64,000 nt of DNA from Actinomycetota bacterium (lineage in GTDB: Bacteria > Actinomycetota > Thermoleophilia > Gaiellales > F1-60-MAGs149), in assembly GCA_009885805.1 (NCBI GenBank), contig VFJZ01000003.1, forward strand, positions 62,001-126,000, in the 5' to 3' direction. The translations under genes were made by a program, and so were the position numbers. Shown piece after piece: positions 28,581 to 36,485 of the stretch. Positions within the stretch are counted from its first letter, which is position 1. Each line of letters starts with the position of its first letter. A model generated the notes under the pieces. That model saw only the letters and a list, made by a program, of their open reading frames with translations, was not told the origin of the DNA and ran no database searches.

Positions 28581-30230
28581 ATGGCCGACGTCCAGCGATC
28601 GATCGCCGAGGCCGGCGAGCTCGCGATCCAGGCGCACTCCGCCGCGCTGGCGTGGGCCGAGGCGACCCAGGCCGACGTCGACCGCGTCACCCAGGCGATG
28701 GCCGACGCCGGGCACAACGCAGCCCGCGAACTCGCCGAACTGGCGCACCGCGAGACGGGCTACGGGCGCGCCGACCACAAGACGTTCAAGAACATCTTCT
28801 GCACCCGTCGCTACCTCGACGGCATCCGCCACATCCCGACGGTCGGGGTCATCGCCAGCGACCCCGCCCGCGGCGTGACTGAGATCGCGGAGCCGGTCGG
28901 CGTCGTCGCCGGGCTCGTGCCGGTCACGAACCCGACGGCGACCACACTGTTCTACGGGATCGCGTGCGTCCGCGCCCGCAACGCCGTGGTCAACGCGCCG
29001 CATCCCCGCGCCGTCGAGACGATCGTGACGACTGCGCGGCTGCTCGACGAGGCTGCGACGCGCGCCGGCGCGCCGCCGAACCTGATCACGGCGATGACGG
29101 AGGTCTCGCTCGAGGGGACGCAGGCCTTGATGGGGCACTACCGCACCGATCTGATCCTGGCGACGGGGTCGCGGCCGATGGTCCTCGCCGCCTACTCGTC
29201 GGGCAAGCCGACGTACGCCGTCGGCCCGGGCAACTCGCCGTCGTGGGTGCACCGCTCCTGCGCCGACCTCGGCGAGGCGGCCGCGGGGATCCTCGCCTCG
29301 AAGACGTTCGACAACGGGACGGCCTGCGCGTCCGAGCAGGCCGTGATCTGCTGTTCGCCGATCTCGTCGCAGCTCGAGACCGAGTTCGCAGCTCGTGGCG
29401 CGTACTTCTGCACTGAATCAGAACAGGAGCAGTTGTCACGTCTGCTCTTCCCTGGCGGGCCCGGCACGGCGTTCAACGTCGAGACCGTCGGGCAGTACGC
29501 GACGCGCATCGCCGAGCTGGCAGGGCTGAGCGTTCCGCCGGGAACGCGGGCGCTCGTCGTGCGGCCGGCCGGCGTCGGCCGGGAGCATGCGCTCTCGCAC
29601 GAGCTGCTCTGTCCGGTGCTGAAGTGGTATCCGGTGGCGACGGCCGAGGACGGCCTCGCGACCGCGACGGCGTTGCTCCGCTACGGCGGCGACGGCCACA
29701 CGGCCGCGATCTGGGCCGAGGATCAGGCGATGATCGCGCGGTACACCCGCGTCCCGGCCTACCGGATCTGCGTCAACAGCCCGACGCTGTTCGGCGCGAT
29801 GGGCTTCACCACGGGCTTCGTCCCGTCGTTCACGCTCGGTACCGGCACGATCGGCGGCGCCATCTCGTCCGACAACATCGGGCCGCAGCACCTGATCAAC
29901 CGCAAGCGCGTCGGGGTCGTGCAGCGCAACTGGCGGGAGTCGGGGGTGGCCGATGTGGTGCCTGGCTCCGGAGCGACACCGCAGGTGTCCGTGGAGGTGC
30001 CTGGCACCAGATCGGCCTCACCGCAGGTGTCCGTGGAGGTGCCTGGCACCAGTCCGGCCACCGCGAGCGCGACCGCCCATCTCGCTCTCCCACCGCTCCC
30101 CGTCGCGCAGGCCGCCCTGATGGCGACCGCCGGCCAGTCCGTCTCTCCGCAACCCGCCTTCCGCCCCGGTACGACACCCGACATCGAGACGATCGTGCGT
30201 GAGGCGATCGAGGAGGTCATCGCCCGATGA
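28581..30230 (+). CDS. CoA-acylating aldehyde dehydrogenase (EutE/PduP/SauS-like) with C-terminal linker and encapsulation-peptide-like helix
   Basis: PTATTLFYGIACVRARNAVVNAPHPRA, FDNGTACASEQAVI (catalytic Cys), TLGTGTIGGAISSDNIGPQHLINRKRV; low-complexity linker then terminal PDIETIVREAIEEVIAR. Confidence 0.92.
   Translation: MADVQRSIAEAGELAIQAHSAALAWAEATQADVDRVTQAMADAGHNAARELAELAHRETGYGRADHKTFKNIFCTRRYLDGIRHIPTVGVIASDPARGVTEIAEPVGVVAGLVPVTNPTATTLFYGIACVRARNAVVNAPHPRAVETIVTTARLLDEAATRAGAPPNLITAMTEVSLEGTQALMGHYRTDLILATGSRPMVLAAYSSGKPTYAVGPGNSPSWVHRSCADLGEAAAGILASKTFDNGTACASEQAVICCSPISSQLETEFAARGAYFCTESEQEQLSRLLFPGGPGTAFNVETVGQYATRIAELAGLSVPPGTRALVVRPAGVGREHALSHELLCPVLKWYPVATAEDGLATATALLRYGGDGHTAAIWAEDQAMIARYTRVPAYRICVNSPTLFGAMGFTTGFVPSFTLGTGTIGGAISSDNIGPQHLINRKRVGVVQRNWRESGVADVVPGSGATPQVSVEVPGTRSASPQVSVEVPGTSPATASATAHLALPPLPVAQAALMATAGQSVSPQPAFRPGTTPDIETIVREAIEEVIAR
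29977..30052 (+). repeat. Tandem repeat, 42-bp period (34-bp identical core x2) within the aldehyde dehydrogenase linker
   Basis: CACCGCAGGTGTCCGTGGAGGTGCCTGGCACCAG at 29977-30010 and 30019-30052; contains palindromes GACACC-GCA-GGTGTC and GGTGCC-T-GGCACC. Confidence 0.9.
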
Positions 30231-30853
30231 GCAGCACAACCCCGTTCTCGATGCGCGCCTACGCCTACATCGATTCGATGCAGCCGGAGTTCGCCGCCTA
30301 CGTCGGCGCGACGGTGCAGGGGTCGCCGCCCGTGGCGGGCATGGCAGAGCTGTGGATCGAGGTCGCCCCGGCCAACGAGGCCTTCCGGCTGATGGACGTC
30401 GCCCTGAAGGCGGCCGATGTCCAGCCGGCGACGCAGTACATCGAGCGGGAGTTCGGCCTGCTCGAACTGCACTCGTGGAGCCAGTCCGAGGTGAAGGCGG
30501 CCGCCGACGCGATCTTCGCCGTCACCGGGCTGTCCGAGAACGACCGCGTCCGCCCGACGATCGCCTCGCAGCAGGTGATCACCAACGTCGACCCGTTTCA
30601 GGCGCAGCTGATCAACAAGATGCGCCGCGGCTCCCTGCTCGTCCCCGGGCAGACGCTGCTGATCATGGAGGTCGAGCCGGCCGCCTACATCACCCTGGCG
30701 GCGAACGAGGCTGAGAAGGCGGCACCGATCTCGCAGGTCTACGTCTCGAACGTCGGCCGTTTCGGGCGCTACTTCGCGGCGGGGAACGACTCCGAGATCG
30801 AGGCCGCGCGCCTGTCCGCCGTGGCGGCGATCGAGGCCGCCGGCCGCTCCTGA
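30227..30853 (+). CDS. BMC-T shell protein (tandem BMC domain)
   Basis: 208 aa; two BMC-like halves: ...AELWIEVAPANEAFRLMDVALKAADVQPATQYIEREFGLLELHSWSQSEVKAAADAI... and ...GQTLLIMEVEPAAYITLAANEAEKAAPISQVYVSNVGRFGRYFAAGNDSEIEAARLSAVAAI. Confidence 0.88.
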   Translation: MSSTTPFSMRAYAYIDSMQPEFAAYVGATVQGSPPVAGMAELWIEVAPANEAFRLMDVALKAADVQPATQYIEREFGLLELHSWSQSEVKAAADAIFAVTGLSENDRVRPTIASQQVITNVDPFQAQLINKMRRGSLLVPGQTLLIMEVEPAAYITLAANEAEKAAPISQVYVSNVGRFGRYFAAGNDSEIEAARLSAVAAIEAAGRS

Positions 30854-31038
30854 TGGCGAACTCGCTCCTCGACCCGGCTCGTTCGGCCCGGCTCGCGGAG
30901 CAGTCTCGTGTGCGCGGAATCGTCCGTCGGATGCTGTGGGAGCGTTATCCGGCGCACGCCTCGCCGCGGATCGTGGAGCGCGTCTGCCGGCTCGTGTTCC
31001 TGCGGCTCGGCATCGACGGCGAGGGCCGCAGCCGGTGA
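30853..31038 (+). CDS. Small hypothetical protein (61 aa) in BMC operon
   Basis: ATG overlaps BMC-T stop; stop overlaps next GTG; basic amphipathic sequence MANSLLDPARSARLAEQSRVRGIVRRMLWERYPAHASPRIVERVCRLVFLRLGIDGEGRSR. Confidence 0.6.
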   Translation: MANSLLDPARSARLAEQSRVRGIVRRMLWERYPAHASPRIVERVCRLVFLRLGIDGEGRSR

Positions 31039-32144
31039 CGGTCGTCGGCGTGATCGGTGCCGGCATGGTCGGCTCCTCGACGGCGATGCGGATCGGCGAG
31101 GCGCACCTCGCCTCGCGTATCGGCATCGTCGACGTGCGCGAGGGTGTCGCCCGGGCGATGGCGCTCGACATCGGGCAGGCGCTCCCCTCGCTCGGCTCGG
31201 ATGCCCGCGTGGTGGCCGGCTGGGAGGGGATCGAGGGAGCCGCCGTCGTCGTCATGACCGCCGGTCTGCCTCGCGGTCCCGGCCAGAGCCGGGCCGATCT
31301 CCTCGCCGACAACGGCCGCATCGTCGTCGACTGCTGCCGGCAGATCCGTGACCGGGCGCCCGACAGCGTCGTGATCGTCGTCACGAACCCACTCGACGAG
31401 ATGACGTCCCTCGCTCAGCGGGTGCTCGGCTTCCCTGCGACGCGGGTGATCGGGATGGCCGGCACGCTCGACTCGGCGCGGTTTCGCGCGTTCATCGCGG
31501 AACGCCTCGGCGTTGCGCCGACCAGCGTGGTGGCGCTCACCCTTGGCTCGCACGGCGAGACGATGGTGCCGGTCCCGCGCCTCTGCACGGTCGACGGCAA
31601 GCCACTGCCCGAGTTGCTGCCCGCGGCCGAGATCGAGGCGCTCGTGCAGCGCACGCGCGACGGCGGCGCCGAGATCGTCCGGCTCCTCGAGCGCGGCTCG
31701 GCCTGGTGGGCGCCGAGTGCCGCGATCCTCGACCTCGTGCGGGCGATCGTGTGTGACGAGCGCTCGGTGCATCCGGTCTGCGCGATGTGCCGCGGCCAGT
31801 TCGGCATCAGGAACACGTATGTCGGCGTGCCGGCCCGGCTCGGCCGCGCCGGCGTCGTCGAGATCGTCGATCCCGGTCTCAAGCCGGACGAGGTCGCCGC
31901 GCTGCGCCTCGCCGCCGAGCAGGTGGCCGCGCGCGTCGCGGACCTCGGCGGCGTCCTCGGTGACGATGCTGACGAGCGCACCTCGGCGCCCGAGGCTGCC
32001 GAGGCGCAGCTGCGGGTCGGCGTACGCGACCTCGCCTACGCATCGCGCGTGCGTGCCGCGGCCCGGCGGGAGCTCGCGCGGCGCGGTCAGCTGCACCGTC
32101 TCGAGGAGGTCGTGCAGGCGGCGCTGCGGCGCACGGGCGCGTAG
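31035..32144 (+). CDS. Malate/lactate dehydrogenase family protein with C-terminal extension
   Basis: VVGVIGAGMVGSSTAMRIGE, MTAGLPRGPGQSRADLLADNG, VTNPLDEMTSLAQRVLGFP, RVIGMAGTLDSARFR, GSHGETMVPVP; ~54-aa tail ends LHRLEEVVQAALRRTGA. Confidence 0.9.
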   Translation: MTVVGVIGAGMVGSSTAMRIGEAHLASRIGIVDVREGVARAMALDIGQALPSLGSDARVVAGWEGIEGAAVVVMTAGLPRGPGQSRADLLADNGRIVVDCCRQIRDRAPDSVVIVVTNPLDEMTSLAQRVLGFPATRVIGMAGTLDSARFRAFIAERLGVAPTSVVALTLGSHGETMVPVPRLCTVDGKPLPELLPAAEIEALVQRTRDGGAEIVRLLERGSAWWAPSAAILDLVRAIVCDERSVHPVCAMCRGQFGIRNTYVGVPARLGRAGVVEIVDPGLKPDEVAALRLAAEQVAARVADLGGVLGDDADERTSAPEAAEAQLRVGVRDLAYASRVRAAARRELARRGQLHRLEEVVQAALRRTGA

Positions 32145-32156
32145 CGACGAGCGGAC

Positions 32157-32189
32157 GCGGCGCCCCGGCTCCCCCAGCCGGAACGCCGC
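32157..32189 (+). terminator. Probable hairpin terminator downstream of the BMC operon
   Basis: GCGGCG-cc-CCGGCT-ccccc-AGCCGG-aa-CGCCGC stem-loop 13 nt after the MDH-like stop codon; no U-tract. Confidence 0.5.
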
Positions 32190-32453
32190 GCCTTCCCCCC
32201 TCGCAGGTCAGGTGCCCGCGATCACGCGTGTCGCCGCCGACTCCATCGTGACGAGGAGGGTGTCGCTGGCGAGCGCGCGTCGGATGTGCCCCGTTTGCGT
32301 CATCCACGGTGACCGTAGCCCGCCGGTGTCACGACTCGATCCGCGGTAGATCACGGATTCGTTGCGACGCGGTAAGGACTCGGGTCGAACCCGGTAGCCG
32401 GCGGGTAGGCTTAGGAAGCCTTCCGTAGGAAGCGTCGAAACAGGAGGAACGAC

Positions 32454-33029
32454 GTGCTCACAAGGATGAGGAAACGCCTGAGCTACGCCAACGTCATGGC
32501 GAGCGCCGCGGTGTTCATCGCGCTCGGCGGCGTGGGGTACGCCGCGGCGGCGAAGAACTCGGTCATCTCGACCTCGATCAAGAACGGCCAGGTCAAGAAC
32601 CTCGACCTGGCGAACAACGCGGTCACGGCCGCGAAGATCCGCGACGGGAACGTCGGGTCGGCGGATATCGCTGACGCGTCGGTCGCACGCTCGGACCTGG
32701 CTGCCGGCGTTGCCGGCCTGCGGGCGTACGGCCTGATCAGCGGCGCCGATGGGTCGGCTTCGCTCGCGAAGGGGATCGTCAGCGTCAACAAGCCGGCGGC
32801 GAACGTGTTCTGCGTTGCCTTCGATCCATCGCTCGGGATCGGGGAAACGTCGCTGATCGTCCCGATCCAGAACACGCTCAACACGCCGGGCGGTGAACTC
32901 GGAACGACGCGTTTCGAGGTCCGCTTCGACAGTCCGCCGACGTTCTGCGCGGCGGGTGCCGCGACGGTCATCGTCTATGACTCGGCGTTCGGGCCCCGCA
33001 CGAACTCGTTCTTCCTGCTCGTCCCGTAG
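32454..33029 (+). CDS. Putative secreted/surface protein with N-terminal signal/anchor and short xxVTxxKIxxGxV-type repeats
   Basis: RKRLSYANVMASAAVFIALGGVGYAAAAKNSVISTSIKNGQVKNLDLANNAVTAAKIRDGNVGSADIADASV. Confidence 0.7.
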   Translation: MLTRMRKRLSYANVMASAAVFIALGGVGYAAAAKNSVISTSIKNGQVKNLDLANNAVTAAKIRDGNVGSADIADASVARSDLAAGVAGLRAYGLISGADGSASLAKGIVSVNKPAANVFCVAFDPSLGIGETSLIVPIQNTLNTPGGELGTTRFEVRFDSPPTFCAAGAATVIVYDSAFGPRTNSFFLLVP

Positions 33030-33136
33030 GCATCGCCGATCTTCGCGACGGGGCCGTAAGGACTCCTCCGCGTCCGGGTTGTTCCTCCAGAAGGCCACCG
33101 AGTAGCCTTCCCAGGAACCCCGGATCGGAGGATGTC

Positions 33137-33910
33137 ATGTCGAAGAGCATCAGGAAGCGCCTGAGCTACGCAAACCTCGTTGCGAGCCTCGCGCTGTTCG
33201 TCGCGCTTGGCGGCGTCTCGTACGCCGCGGTCGCGGCGAAGAACTCGGTGCGCTCGAGTTCGATCAGGAACGGCGAGGTCAAGGCCGCCGACATCAAGAA
33301 CGCCGCCGTTACGTCGGCGAAGATCCGCGACGGCCACGTCGCCGCCGCTGACGTCAATGCGACGTTCCGGGCGGATCTCGATGATGCGTCGACGCTCGGC
33401 GGCCTGTCGGCGGCGCAGCTGATCGCCGCCGCCGGCGGCAAGTATCTCGAGGCGGGTCAGGCGGCGGGTGACGTCAGCATCGAGACGCTGACCGAGCAGA
33501 CGCTCGTCACGCTGAATCTTCCCGAGGCCGGGAAGTACCTGATCCAGGCCCGGATGCCCGTCACGTGCACGTACGACGGGAGTGATCCGACCAATGCCAC
33601 CATCGATCCAGCGATCGCCCTGCAGCCGTGGATCGTCGCCGAGGCCCACCTGTACGTCGGTGCGACCCTGGCGGAGTCGATCACCCAGACGTGCGAGGCC
33701 GAGGCCGGCCAGTTGATCTTCATCGTCCCGATCACGTTCGGCAAGCGGGTCGTCGAGATCAGCCGGATGGTCGAGGTGAACGCCCCGACGGTGATCCAGT
33801 TGCGTGGGCTGGCCGATGCCAGCTTCTTCTTCTCCGAGTTCCCCGCCGCCGGTCGCATCAACGCGACGGCGCAGAACTCGAAGCTCCAGGCGGTGACGGT
33901 TCGCACCTGA
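33137..33910 (+). CDS. Putative secreted/surface protein, paralogue of the preceding gene
   Basis: RKRLSYANLVASLALFVALGGVSYAAVAAKNSVRSSSIRNGEVKAADIKNAAVTSAKIRDGHV; same N-terminal architecture, different C-terminal domain. Confidence 0.7.
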   Translation: MSKSIRKRLSYANLVASLALFVALGGVSYAAVAAKNSVRSSSIRNGEVKAADIKNAAVTSAKIRDGHVAAADVNATFRADLDDASTLGGLSAAQLIAAAGGKYLEAGQAAGDVSIETLTEQTLVTLNLPEAGKYLIQARMPVTCTYDGSDPTNATIDPAIALQPWIVAEAHLYVGATLAESITQTCEAEAGQLIFIVPITFGKRVVEISRMVEVNAPTVIQLRGLADASFFFSEFPAAGRINATAQNSKLQAVTVRT

Positions 33911-33930
33911 TCGACGGGGTGGCGGCGCGG

Positions 33931-34809
33931 CTACGGCCGCGCCGCCACCCGCTCGCTCAGCAGCACGGCGACGAGGATCAGCGCGCCGCCGACGACGTGG
34001 CGCGCGTAGGGCGCGTCGCCGAGCACGATCCACGCGGTCGCGACGCCGACCACCGGCAGCAGGTACATCGAGACGGCGAGACGGCTGGCGGGCGCCCTTG
34101 CGAGGACGCTGGACATCAGCCAGTAGCCGATCGCCGAGCCGGCTCCGATCACGATCGCCCCGGTCACCGCGCCAGCGGTGACCTCGCCGCGGAGTATGCC
34201 GCGGTCGGCGACATCCAGGACCATCGCCGGCACAGCGATGGCGGCAGCGCCGATCTGGACGACCGCGGCGACGGCCAGGCTGTCCGCGCCGGGCGCGATC
34301 TGGCGGATCCGGGCGGCGTACACCGAGAAGACGGCGACGCCGGCGACCATGGCCGTGACGGCCAGGATCGGCACGGACGCCAGCGGCTCGGTCAGCGCGC
34401 CCGAGGCGACGGCGCTGCCTCCGAAACCGATCGCGAGCGCCGCCAGCGCCGCCCTGCCCGGACGTTCGCGGGCGACGAACGCCGCGGCGGCGGCGATCCC
34501 CGGCCCCTCCAGCGCGAACACCAGCACGGTCAGGGTGGGCGAGGAGCGGTCGACGCCGTACGCCATCAGCAGCGCCATCAGGCCGACGCCGTACGCGCCG
34601 GCAAACAGCAACGGTCCCCGATTGGCGCGGACGCTCGCCAGGCGGCCACGGGCGATGACGATCAGCAGCGCGGCGGCGAGCGTGAACCGGATCGCGTTGG
34701 TGGTGGCGATGCCGAACGAGCCGACGGCAGCCTCGTAGGCCGTGAAGCTGGTGCCGAAGTAGAGGACGATCAGCGCCAGCGCGCCGCGGATCTTCCACTC
34801 CTGCGTCAG
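33931..34809 (-). CDS. EamA/DMT-family transporter
   Basis: Ten-TM-like hydrophobic pattern: IRGALALIVLYFGTSFTAYEAAVGSFG...VVGVATAWIVLGDAPYARHVVGGALILVAVLLSERV. Start codon uncertain. Confidence 0.8.
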   Translation of the reverse strand: MTQEWKIRGALALIVLYFGTSFTAYEAAVGSFGIATTNAIRFTLAAALLIVIARGRLASVRANRGPLLFAGAYGVGLMALLMAYGVDRSSPTLTVLVFALEGPGIAAAAAFVARERPGRAALAALAIGFGGSAVASGALTEPLASVPILAVTAMVAGVAVFSVYAARIRQIAPGADSLAVAAVVQIGAAAIAVPAMVLDVADRGILRGEVTAGAVTGAIVIGAGSAIGYWLMSSVLARAPASRLAVSMYLLPVVGVATAWIVLGDAPYARHVVGGALILVAVLLSERVAARP

Positions 34810-35648
34810 ATCGGCAGCCCCAACAGCTCGGCGCAGATCGCGGCCCCGGTCGCCGCGACCGCGAGGTTGCCCTCGTTGTCGATCGTCTCCGCCAGGTCGG
34901 CGCCCTCGTTCGTGTACACCGAGACGCAGACCGTGCCGTGGCCACGGCGGCGGACGATCGCCGCGTCGTTGCGAATGCCGTCCAGTTCGCCGGTCTTGTT
35001 GCCGACGACCAGCTCGGGATCGCGGCCCGGATGCCACTGGTCGTAGGGGTTGTCACCGAGGCCGCGCGCGATCTGGTCGCGGTAGTGCTGGCGGCGGAGC
35101 ATCCCCTCCAGTTCGGCCGCGAGCGGGAGGTCGCCGCGGACGATCCGGCGCAGGAGATCGGTCGTCTCGCGCGGGGTCGAGACGCCGATTGCGCCGTCGA
35201 CATCGTTCGTGATGCGGGCGAAGTCGACCGGGCCGGGCAGGCGCGTCTCCGGGTAGCCGAGCGCGTCGATCCACGCGTTCAGCGGCTCGGCGCCGCCACA
35301 GCGCTCGAGCACGGCGTTCGTCGCCGCGTTGTCGGAGACGACGATCGTCAGCTCGCAGAGGTCGCGGAGCGTGAAGCGGTCGGCGTCGAGGTGCTTCAGG
35401 ATGCCGCCGCCGGTGACGCGCTCGCCACGCGTCGGGATGCCGATCTCCTCGTCGAGCGACGCATCGCCGTGTGCGACCAGGTGGAGCGCGTACGCGACCA
35501 GCGCGACCTTGATCACGCTCGCGGTGCCGAATCGCTCGTCCGCCCGGTTCGAGATCGTGCGTCCGTCCTCGACGTGGACGGCGTGCCAGCCGATGCGGCC
35601 GGAGAAGCCGCGCTCGATCGCGGCGAGGCGTTCGGACGCGATCGTCAC
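34806..35648 (-). CDS. Serine hydrolase, class A beta-lactamase-like
   Basis: FGTASVIKVALVAYALHL (SxxK), VSDNAATNAVLERCGG (SDN), VGNKTGELDGIRNDAAIV (KTG). Confidence 0.88.
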   Translation of the reverse strand: MTIASERLAAIERGFSGRIGWHAVHVEDGRTISNRADERFGTASVIKVALVAYALHLVAHGDASLDEEIGIPTRGERVTGGGILKHLDADRFTLRDLCELTIVVSDNAATNAVLERCGGAEPLNAWIDALGYPETRLPGPVDFARITNDVDGAIGVSTPRETTDLLRRIVRGDLPLAAELEGMLRRQHYRDQIARGLGDNPYDQWHPGRDPELVVGNKTGELDGIRNDAAIVRRRGHGTVCVSVYTNEGADLAETIDNEGNLAVAATGAAICAELLGLPI

Positions 35649-36421
35649 CGGGCGGTGAAGCCGCCGTCGACGGGAAGTGCGATGCCCGTCACCCAGGCGG
35701 CGTCGTCGGACGCGAGGAAGGCAGCTGCGCCGGCCACGTCCGATGGCTCGCCGAGGCGCGGCAACGCGCCGAGCCCGGTCAGGTGGGCGACGCGCTCGGG
35801 GTCCTCCAGCGACTCGCGGTTCATGACGGTGCGGATGTAGCCGGGGTTGATCGCGTTGACGGTGATCGAGTGCGGGCCGACCTGCCGCGCGAGTACCCGC
35901 ACCAGCCCCATCACGGCGTGCTTCGCCATCACGTAGTCCGGCGCGGCCTCGATGCCGGCGAGCCCCGCAATCGAGCTGAGGACGATGATCCGCCCGCCCT
36001 CGCCCTGCTCGATCAGCTGCCGTGCCGCCGCCCGGCAGGTGCGCCAGACGCCGTGCTGGTTGACCTCGACGACCCGCGCGTAGCTGTCGAACGGCTCGTC
36101 GACGAGGTCGTGCCGGAGCGGCGCGATGCCGGCGTTGGCGACGGCGATGTCGAGCCGGCCGAACTCCCTTACGGCTGCGGCGACTGCCGCGGTGATCTGC
36201 TCGTCGCTGCTGACGTCGCAGTGCACGTAGGCGGCGCGGCCGCCGGAGGCGACGATCCGCTCGTGCGTCGGCACGGCGTCGTCGAAGCCGCGCGGGTCGG
36301 GATCTGGCCTCACGTCGGAGCAGAGCACCGCCGCGCCCTCGGCGGCGAATCGCAGCGCCATCGCACGACCGTTGCCGGAGGAGGAGCCCGTGATCCAGGC
36401 GACGCGTCCGTCGAGTCTCAT
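35645..36421 (-). CDS. Short-chain dehydrogenase/reductase (SDR)
   Basis: VAWITGSSSGNGRAMALRF, VANAGIAPL, YVMAKHAVMGL, GIALPVDGGFTAR. Confidence 0.92.
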   Translation of the reverse strand: MRLDGRVAWITGSSSGNGRAMALRFAAEGAAVLCSDVRPDPDPRGFDDAVPTHERIVASGGRAAYVHCDVSSDEQITAAVAAAVREFGRLDIAVANAGIAPLRHDLVDEPFDSYARVVEVNQHGVWRTCRAAARQLIEQGEGGRIIVLSSIAGLAGIEAAPDYVMAKHAVMGLVRVLARQVGPHSITVNAINPGYIRTVMNRESLEDPERVAHLTGLGALPRLGEPSDVAGAAAFLASDDAAWVTGIALPVDGGFTAR

Positions 36422-36485
36422 CGGCGCGAGATCATCGCACACGGCTTTGCCGCACCGTCGCGCGTTCGCTGGGAGAATCCACTCG

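Noticed and set aside
26802-29252. 816-aa minus-strand ORF across the BMC shell/opine DH region
   Set aside because: Antisense shadow ORF caused by high GC; Arg/Asp/Val-rich composition with no motif, while the + strand encodes clear BMC-H and enzyme motifs.
29977-30052. Assembly artefact duplication in aldehyde dehydrogenase gene
   Set aside because: Period is 42 bp (in-frame), copies are not fully identical outside the core, and the reading frame continues into a sensible C-terminal helix; kept as a real repeat.
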